Part shown: one piece after another, positions 1-4,364 of the stretch
Layout of the letters: the number at the start of each line of letters is the position of its first letter
Position numbering within the stretch: position 1 is the stretch's first letter
Notes under the pieces: model-generated
Database searches by the model: none
Told to the model about the DNA's origin: nothing
What the model saw: the letters and a program-made list of their open reading frames with translations, nothing else
Source: Alphaproteobacteria bacterium MarineAlpha3_Bin4
Lineage (GTDB): Bacteria > Pseudomonadota > Alphaproteobacteria > Rhodospirillales > Casp-alpha2
Length of the DNA: 6,198 nt
Assembly (NCBI GenBank): GCA_002938045.1
Contig: PTLJ01000101.1
Coordinates: forward strand, 1-6,198
Direction: 5' to 3'
Position numbers and translations under genes: made by a program

Positions 1-2294
1 GCATCAAGAACAGCCTGAGTTGCTGCCGCGGCCGCCGTTTGCGCCCCGTTCTCCATGTAATCCTGAGCGGCATTGAGGGCGTCAACCGAATCGCTGATGC
101 CTGTGATGGCCTCGAACGCTTTACTCTCAGCCACCTGGTCGTATTCCATAATGTACTGGAATTCGTCAAAAACGCTGGCATCCATGCCGTAGCCCATGGC
201 TGCAATATCGACGTACTCATCGGCGACCGAACGCGCCTTCTCCGCTTCCCCGGCCCACGAATAAGCAAATTCCGCGTACTCGAGCATCTCCGCGGCATCG
301 TCCGCGCCAATGGTTTGCTCGGCACTCGCCGCTGCTTTATCCGCGTTATCGGCGGCGGTAGTTGCCGCCGTCAGAGCCCCCTTAAACTCATCGAAATCCC
401 CCCAATACTCGTCGTCCACGATTGCGTAGGCAATTGCCCCGACGCCCGTCTCGACGTCGTCGACGAACTCGTCGAGATCCGTATATTCAATCACTTCCCA
501 ATCTGAATATTCTTCGGCCATAGCCGCGTTGACGGTGATAAGGCTCTTTTCGACCTCGTCGGTATAATTGTCCGTCATCGCGGATTTGGCGGTGGTCAGA
601 ATGCTGGCAGTATTGCTCCCGGCCAACTTAGCGGCCTTCGCATCCGACAGTACCTTGTCCCAAGCTTTTTCGGTCGCGATGACCGCAGCTTTAACGAGCG
701 CATCCACGTTGTTAGCCGCTTTCGTCAAACTCGCGACCGTGCCCTTCAAGGCGTTAATAAGCGCTACACTTGGCGCCTCTCCCTTTCCGGCTGCCGTCGC
801 CGCTGCCAACGCCGCCTTCGAGACCGAGGAGGCCGTGGCGGAAATGGCTCCCGCCGCACCAAGGGCCTTCATCGGCGCCGTTACGAGCGACGCGAGTTGT
901 TGCGCCTGGGTGTTGGAGAGCCCAACGCTGCCGGCCGTCGCCTTGGCGACAATCTGAACGCCTATCGAAGCGGCCGTGGCGGCTGCTGAATTTTCCGCAT
1001 TGCCGGCCGTGGTCGCGGCCTGGGAGGCCGACTGAACAATGGAGACGAGCTGGGCGACCGAAGCACTGAAATCCGGTGCTGCCGGTGCAAATTTTGCCGT
1101 AAGAACTGCGATTGACGGCAGGTCGAACGACGGTTTCAGAAAACTGTCAATTTGCAGCTTCGCAGCGTCCAGGCGGAATTCGAACTTCGCCTGCTGCATG
1201 GCCCCTTCCATTACGGCTTCCTGAAGCGCCTCGGTCAACTTGTTCAGTTCCGCGATGATGTCAGCTTCAGCCTCACCTGTGGCCTCGTCCGAAGACCCCT
1301 CGTCGCCCTCCGCTCCGCGAGGCGTTGGCAGGACGTTGAGAACATTCGCAAAGGTCTTCTCAATCTCCTGAGGAGATAAAATGACTGGCGCGGGTGGGGC
1401 CTCGAAGGCACTGGACATCTGGATCGTGGCACCGGCTTGATTGAGCGTAACCACGCCGGCTTCGTTGGCGATCGTGATCTCGCCGACGATCAGATTTCCT
1501 TCGGCATCCTGCTCGGGCAGCAGAGAAATCGTGTTCTGTTCGCCTTCCTGTGCGACTTTGCCCACGACCTTGGTGCCACGAATGCCGATGGTCGCAACCG
1601 GCGTCTTCAGGGTCATTGCGTCGGGGTCTGACCCCGCAATCTGTCCACTGACGAACGAGAACGCGCCCTGAAGAAGATTGGCGCTGAAGTTGCCTTCCTG
1701 TGAGCTGGCGTCATAGACCATCTCGTCGATGACCATCCGGCCCTCAGCCCCCAGAGAGAAGGTACTTTCATCAATAAAAGTGATGCCAATCTCGCCGTCT
1801 TCGCCGCTGATGATCTCATCGCCTTCGAAGATGGGATCGCCCGCGGATAAGGTCGTGCGCTCGCCGCCGGCACGAATGACTTCGACGCTGCCATTGATCG
1901 TTTCGACCCGCCCGATCGGCTCGCCAACGCTAGAGGCGGCGTCCGTCACGGCTGCTGTCACCTGGGCAACTTGCTGAGGCAGTGGCACGCCCGCTAATTT
2001 GAAGGCGAGGCTGGAGGCGACAACGGCCCCTTTCGGGGTCACCAAATCGGGAGGAGACCCGACTTGGAAATAGCCACGGACAATGACTTTGGAACCATCC
2101 GCGCCGACTAGAACAAGATCACCGCCATCCTGGACGAACTTTGCGGTCAGCAGCCACGCGCCTTTCCCGACCAAAAGCAAGTCAGCCGAATCGGCTTCAT
2201 AGACTGTTAAGTCTTGCCCATCTCCTGGGACAGAAACGCCTTCAGATACGCTCTTTCCGGTCCCTGAGATATTTCCGAAATTTCCAGAAATCAT
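1..2294 (-). CDS. FecR-domain large secreted/surface protein, probable type I secretion substrate (partial, C-terminus outside window)
   Basis: Seen: an open frame of 764 codons without a stop, starting at ATG 2294 and leaving the window at base 1. Residues 20-105 form a beta-rich N-terminal module (LTVYEADSADLLLVGKG, then GDLVLVGADGSKVIVRGYFQ). Residues 123-300 are a FecR domain: IGRVETINGSVEVIRAGGE, AGDPIFEGDEI, DESTFSLG, RMVIDEMVYDASSQEG, and TPVATIGIRGT at 231-241. Residues about 399-590 are alanine-rich and probably helical. Residues 592-650 are acidic and aromatic (EEYSDWEVIEYTDLDEF), and alanine/acidic segments follow. There is no cysteine and no Sec signal peptide. Known: this N-terminal module plus FecR usually fronts giant type I secreted adhesins with cadherin/VCBS repeats. 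Inferred: a T1SS cargo whose C-terminal secretion signal is outside the window. The start is the first ATG after an in-frame TGA; its Shine-Dalgarno (GGAAG) abuts the ATG and is poorly spaced. The family call is strong; the function is inferred. Confidence 0.85.
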   Translation of the reverse strand, partial: MISGNFGNISGTGKSVSEGVSVPGDGQDLTVYEADSADLLLVGKGAWLLTAKFVQDGGDLVLVGADGSKVIVRGYFQVGSPPDLVTPKGAVVASSLAFKLAGVPLPQQVAQVTAAVTDAASSVGEPIGRVETINGSVEVIRAGGERTTLSAGDPIFEGDEIISGEDGEIGITFIDESTFSLGAEGRMVIDEMVYDASSQEGNFSANLLQGAFSFVSGQIAGSDPDAMTLKTPVATIGIRGTKVVGKVAQEGEQNTISLLPEQDAEGNLIVGEITIANEAGVVTLNQAGATIQMSSAFEAPPAPVILSPQEIEKTFANVLNVLPTPRGAEGDEGSSDEATGEAEADIIAELNKLTEALQEAVMEGAMQQAKFEFRLDAAKLQIDSFLKPSFDLPSIAVLTAKFAPAAPDFSASVAQLVSIVQSASQAATTAGNAENSAAATAASIGVQIVAKATAGSVGLSNTQAQQLASLVTAPMKALGAAGAISATASSVSKAALAAATAAGKGEAPSVALINALKGTVASLTKAANNVDALVKAAVIATEKAWDKVLSDAKAAKLAGSNTASILTTAKSAMTDNYTDEVEKSLITVNAAMAEEYSDWEVIEYTDLDEFVDDVETGVGAIAYAIVDDEYWGDFDEFKGALTAATTAADNADKAAASAEQTIGADDAAEMLEYAEFAYSWAGEAEKARSVADEYVDIAAMGYGMDASVFDEFQYIMEYDQVAESKAFEAITGISDSVDALNAAQDYMENGAQTAAAAATQAVLD

Positions 2295-2313
2295 CTTCCG
2301 AAATTCCAGTCAT
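2242..2313 (-). CDS. Possible 23-residue upstream ORF overlapping the FecR gene start
   Basis: An ATG at 2313 opens a 23-codon frame ending in TGA at 2244-2242, out of frame with and overlapping the first codons of the FecR-domain gene. The peptide starts MTGISEDDFWKFRKY and ends in a highly charged RDRKERI. A GGGG stretch about eight bases upstream is a better-placed ribosome-binding site than the one before ATG 2294. It could be a leader peptide modulating initiation, a chance ORF, or the original start of an ancestral frame disrupted by the 23-base duplication. No homologue is recognised. Confidence 0.25.
   Translation of the reverse strand: MTGISEDDFWKFRKYLRDRKERI
2273..2309. repeat. Degenerate tandem duplication across the FecR gene start codon
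   Basis: On the plus strand TTCCGAAATTTCCAG (2273-2287) recurs as TTCCGAAATTCCAG (2296-2309), differing by one T, at a 23-base offset. The start codon of the FecR-domain gene (2292-2294) lies between the copies. It may be a simple slippage duplication or a pair of regulator half-sites. Because the copies differ by one base, the duplication also shifts frame between them. Confidence 0.6.
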
Positions 2314-2570
2314 CACGCCCCGAAGCACAAATCCACGCTCCTCAAAGATTCCTTGCTTAGGGACAAATTCGCTAGGCGAAAATTTTGGCCATCAACAGCA
2401 ATTTGGCGGGGCGTTCTCTGGCGCGCCCACATTGAAGAACAGTCTAGTACCAAACCGCCTGTTTTCAAACGCATTTCTTGCCTCAAAGCCCCTGAAATAT
2501 GCGCTTATTTAATCGGGCTTAGCGTCTTTAAAATTGACCCGTTCGTATATCAGGAGAACACTCCAGAAAC
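2295..2570 (-). other. Leader / intergenic stretch upstream of the FecR gene
   Basis: No convincing gene is seen between the FecR start and the predicted promoter. If the promoter call at 2571-2613 is right, this is a 5' untranslated leader of about 270 bases. It holds the upstream ORF start (2313). I see no recognised riboswitch and no strong hairpin followed by a U-run. A leader this long could host post-transcriptional control, but nothing specific is visible. Confidence 0.4.
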
Positions 2571-2576
2571 ATCATA
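2571..2576 (-). promoter_or_regulatory. Predicted -10 box of the FecR gene promoter
   Basis: Read on the minus strand this is TATGAT, five of six matches to TATAAT. A start site about seven bases downstream (near 2563-2564) would be about 41 bp from the centre of the CRP-type site at 2596-2613, the class II activator geometry. No good -35 hexamer is present, as expected for an activator-dependent promoter. It is predicted from sequence only. Confidence 0.5.
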
Positions 2577-2595
2577 GAGAAATCGCCCCGAAAAG

Positions 2596-2613
2596 ATGTG
2601 ATCGTCATCACAT
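2596..2613. promoter_or_regulatory. CRP/FNR-family operator, perfect TGTGA-N6-TCACA palindrome
   Basis: ATGTGA-TCGTCA-TCACAT is a perfect inverted repeat with six-base arms and a six-base spacer. It matches both half-sites of the cAMP-CRP consensus. FNR-type sites would have TTGAT half-sites instead, so CRP (or a Clp-like relative) is favoured. It lies upstream of the minus-strand FecR-domain gene at the class II position relative to the TATGAT box. The only plus-strand gene nearby is a dead transposase, so the secreted protein is the likely target. Confidence 0.7.
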
Positions 2614-2617
2614 AACA

Positions 2618-2631
2618 AGCAATATTTTGCT
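2618..2631. promoter_or_regulatory. Second small palindrome next to the CRP-type site
   Basis: AGCAA-TATT-TTGCT is a perfect five-base inverted repeat, centred about 20 bp from the centre of the CRP-type site and about 61 bp upstream of the predicted start. Two helical turns separate the centres, so a co-regulator or an AT-rich contact for the RNA polymerase alpha subunit is possible. It is short enough to be chance. Confidence 0.3.
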
Positions 2632-2799
2632 CGGCATTCCTCCTCACTTTTTTAGCCTATGACCGACCCAACGGCTGCAACCGAAGGAAACTGCTTAACT
2701 AACTGAAAACAAATGCTAATTCTTGACAAAAAGTCCTTTACCAGGACAGCCCCTTTCTATTGCCGGAAGTTCAGAAAATCACTCCCGAGAGGGACCCTT
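2632..2799. other. Intergenic stretch between FecR promoter region and transposase remnant
   Basis: No gene is seen. GTCCT-TTACC-AGGAC at 2733-2747 is a five-base-arm hairpin. The bases just after it (GGACAGCCCC, 2744-2753) could be part of an old insertion-sequence end, because the transposase start lies about 50 bp downstream, but I cannot confirm a terminal repeat. A GAGAGGGA ribosome-binding site at about 2787-2794 precedes the remnant start. Confidence 0.35.
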
Positions 2800-3012
2800 A
2801 TGGAGGTTCGCAAATCCCGTTTTTAATGAACCCATGCGTGGGTGATAGCCGAGAAGGTGGACAAGTACCCGCCGGTGTCTGGTGAGATTGTAGCGGACGA
2901 GACCTATTTCGGTGGTGTTTTCAAAGGAAATCGAGGCCGTGGGACAGCGGGAAAAGTCCTGGTTTTCTAGCTATTGATGCGGGGTGGATAGGCCGTCGTG
3001 GGTTAGCACAAT
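2800..3012 (+). pseudogene. IS1595-family (IS1016/ISXO2-like) transposase remnant
   Basis: Seen: ATG 2800 opens MEVRKSRF, then TAA TGA. The same frame continues as EKVDKYPPVSGEIVADETYF, then GG, followed by KGNRGRGTAGKVLVF (ending 2967), TAG, LLMRGG, TAG. Known: IS1016-type transposases start with M-x-V/I-x-x-SR and carry GEVEVDESYFGG (holding the first catalytic Asp of the DD[N/E]D triad), then GKRGRGAAGKVPVFGLL-RGG. The match covers the N-terminal tip and the first catalytic block. Roughly 50 residues between them are missing, and everything after the RGG motif is gone. With at least four in-frame stops it is dead. A good ribosome-binding site remains before ATG 2800. It marks an old insertion later cut by deletion, beside the flavodoxin-like gene. 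Confidence 0.8.
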
Positions 3013-3050
3013 GACCATGTGACGCGATGATAGGCAGCGGACGAGGCCGT

Positions 3051-3755
3051 TTACCGCCAGTGGCCAGGAGGAGGGCGTTCGGGTCCGCCCCACACGGCCG
3101 CTGCACGGTCACTGTCCAATTGGTAGTCGGTGGTACGGATGAGGAACAGGCGCTGGCCCAGTTCGCGGGCCCAGACCAACGGTTCGGTGGGGTCGTCGCG
3201 CACCTCGCCGCGCGTGTTCCCGGTGCCGACGACGATGCCGACCAACGTGTGGTGCAGGTACCGGCACGTCTCCTGCATTTGGTGAACTACCGCCAGGCGG
3301 GCCGAGAAGTTGCTTTCCTCGGCGCTGATCACTAGCGCCGCGCGCTTACCCACCAGTTGGCTCATCACCCGCTCGGCTTCCGGGCACCCTTCCGAGATGT
3401 AACAGAACATCCTGTCGAGAAAGTTCTTTAGGTGGCCCGAAAGGCCGTACCACCAGAGCGGCGTGGCATACACTAGTGCGTCAGCCGCCAGTGCCTTATC
3501 GAGGAACAGGTCCCTGTAGCCGTCGTCAATGGTGCATTCGCCATTGGGGCCGCGGCATTCGCGGCAATCGCGCAGCCCCTCGCTCACGACCTCGGGCAGA
3601 TGCACCAGTTCAACCGCGGACCCGGCCTCACCCGCGCCCTCGGCTAAGGATTCCGCCAAAACCCTAGAGTTGCCGTTGCGCCTCGGGCTTGAGCTCAACA
3701 CCAGCACCCTGGGCGGATCGTTGCGAGGCCTATAGGCGTCGGTGTCAGTTGGCAT
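3051..3755 (-). CDS. Flavodoxin-fold NAD(P)H-dependent FMN reductase-like protein
   Basis: A complete 234-residue frame, cytoplasmic by prediction (no signal peptide or membrane helix). Seen: a beta-strand plus FMN phosphate loop at residues 17-31 (VLVLSSSPRRNGNSR), a Cys cluster C64-x2-C67-x6-C74, and the family signature ADALVYATPLWWYGLSGHLK at 91-110, followed by NFLDRMFCY. Known: this family (NADPH-dependent FMN reductases and iron-sulfur flavoproteins) binds FMN and moves electrons from NAD(P)H to quinones, azo or nitro compounds, or unknown partners. The cysteines resemble the shortened cluster motif of iron-sulfur flavoproteins, but only three lie in that stretch, so a 4Fe-4S cluster is not assured. 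The proline-rich tail is probably disordered. The gene is more GC-rich than both flanks, has no operon partner here and sits beside a transposase scar, which suggests independent acquisition. No strong Shine-Dalgarno precedes ATG 3755. Confidence 0.85.
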   Translation of the reverse strand: MPTDTDAYRPRNDPPRVLVLSSSPRRNGNSRVLAESLAEGAGEAGSAVELVHLPEVVSEGLRDCRECRGPNGECTIDDGYRDLFLDKALAADALVYATPLWWYGLSGHLKNFLDRMFCYISEGCPEAERVMSQLVGKRAALVISAEESNFSARLAVVHQMQETCRYLHHTLVGIVVGTGNTRGEVRDDPTEPLVWARELGQRLFLIRTTDYQLDSDRAAAVWGGPERPPPGHWR

Positions 3756-3779
3756 GAAGACTGTCGTTTCCGGGTCCGT

Positions 3780-3792
3780 GACCGCCGCGGTC
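3780..3792. promoter_or_regulatory. Palindrome just upstream of the FMN reductase-like gene
   Basis: GACCGC-C-GCGGTC is a perfect six-base inverted repeat 25 bp before ATG 3755. It could be an operator or part of the 5' leader of this minus-strand gene. It is short and in GC-rich sequence, so chance is not excluded. Confidence 0.3.
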
Positions 3793-4025
3793 TGCCGTCA
3801 AGGGGTGGGGACGAAAGCCAGTACGTTTCTGGCGAAGCGGCGTTTAAGCTCTCTTAACCCTAACTCATTGACTTTCAAGGTAAAATTTAAACATATTTTT
3901 TAGCTGATGAAAATGAATTTCTTTAAGTCGTTGAAAATATTTAGTCTGACTGGAGCAAATTTGGAGCATTTTTCTAAAAGGAATTCTGTAGCAAGAACCC
4001 TTTTCCTAATCTAATTTATTGCGTT
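3793..4025. other. AT-rich intergenic region between divergent genes
   Basis: No convincing gene. The composition changes sharply from GC-rich to AT-rich near 3850. It holds a short inverted repeat TTAAG-CTCT-CTTAA (3844-3857) and a weak plus-strand promoter-like pair. A 35-codon frame at 3907-4014 has no ribosome-binding site and no recognisable product. Promoters for both divergent genes should lie here, but none is strong by eye. Confidence 0.5.
3868..3897 (+). promoter_or_regulatory. Weak candidate promoter for the arsR-type/tolC-type operon
   Basis: TTGACT (3868-3873) followed after 18 bases by CATATT (3892-3897). The -35 is good and the -10 is mediocre. It would give a leader of about 155 bases before ATG 4056. 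A later start within the AT-rich repeat at 4026-4053 is an equally open alternative. Confidence 0.25.
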
Positions 4026-4053
4026 ATCACTATATCCCTAGTTATATCGTTAT
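4026..4053. promoter_or_regulatory. Candidate ArsR-type operator (imperfect inverted repeat)
   Basis: ATCACTATAT and ATATCGTTAT form arms pairing at 8 of 10 positions around an eight-base spacer, ending two bases before ATG 4056. Known: ArsR-family repressors bind AT-rich imperfect dyads overlapping their own promoters. Inferred: autoregulation. If the repeat also overlaps the -10 region, the transcript could be nearly leaderless, which would fit the absence of a Shine-Dalgarno before this ATG. Confidence 0.4.
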
Positions 4054-4055
4054 TT

Positions 4056-4364
4056 ATGGGTTCTGAATCAAAACGACGCCCCATCATTCTTGAAGAGGCC
4101 GCGCAGGGCTTTGCTGCAGCGGGATCCGAACCCCGGCTTGAAGTCCTGATCGCAATAGTGCGCGCTAAAAAGGACGGGCTCACGGTAGGAGAACTTCAGG
4201 AGCAGTTAAAGGTTCCAGCGTCTACGCTGGCACATCACTTGAGGTTCCTAACTGCCGCTGGGTTGATTGCGCAGGAAAAACGTGGCCGAAAAGTCATTAA
4301 CAGGGCGCGCTCTGCTCATATTGAGGCACTTGCAGCTTATCTACTGAAGGAATGCGTCCAATGA
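4056..4364 (+). CDS. ArsR-family winged-helix transcriptional repressor
   Basis: A 102-residue protein of the usual size for the family. Seen: a leading helix 12-36 (EEAAQGFAAAGSEPRLEVLI), helix 43-51 (TVGELQEQL), recognition helix 54-68 (PASTLAHHLRFLTAAGL), then a beta-wing with EKRGRKVINRARS at 74-86. The -SEPRLEVL- segment and the S/T-x-x-HHL pattern are typical of ArsR/SmtB proteins. The only cysteine is C100 near the end, so the classical CxC metal site on the recognition helix is absent. The ligand is unknown and could be redox or non-metal. The stop overlaps the start of the TolC-like gene (ATGA), indicating an operon with coupled translation. No Shine-Dalgarno is visible before ATG 4056. 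The family is confident; the signal it senses is unknown. Confidence 0.88.
   Translation: MGSESKRRPIILEEAAQGFAAAGSEPRLEVLIAIVRAKKDGLTVGELQEQLKVPASTLAHHLRFLTAAGLIAQEKRGRKVINRARSAHIEALAAYLLKECVQ
4347..4351 (+). promoter_or_regulatory. Shine-Dalgarno deciding the start of the TolC-like gene
   Basis: AAGGA inside the last codons of the ArsR-type gene lies nine bases before ATG 4361. It supports that ATG (or the adjacent ATG 4364) over the in-frame ATG 4352, which directly abuts the site, and over in-frame ATG 4505 nearer the lipobox. Confidence 0.6.

Noticed and set aside
39..506. 155-codon plus-strand frame and similar frames through 568-2512
   Set aside because: They are opposite-strand shadows of the long FecR-domain gene. 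That gene reads through without a stop and gives clear family motifs; these give no recognisable protein.
1613..1927. 104-codon minus-strand frame
   Set aside because: It overlaps the FecR domain in another frame on the same strand, is rich in Arg/Ser/Ala as expected of a shadow, and matches no family I know.
2723..2760. TTGACA at 2723-2728 as the -35 of a plus-strand promoter
   Set aside because: No acceptable -10 hexamer lies 16-18 bases downstream; the nearest AT-rich bases are about 25 bases away.
3027..3735. Plus-strand frames opposite the FMN reductase-like gene
   Set aside because: The minus-strand frame carries the full flavodoxin-fold signature; the plus frames are Arg/Pro-rich shadows.
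3907..4014. 35-codon plus-strand ORF starting MKMNFFKSLKIF
   Set aside because: No ribosome-binding site, AT-rich context and no recognisable domain. A chance ORF is more likely, though a small peptide cannot be excluded.
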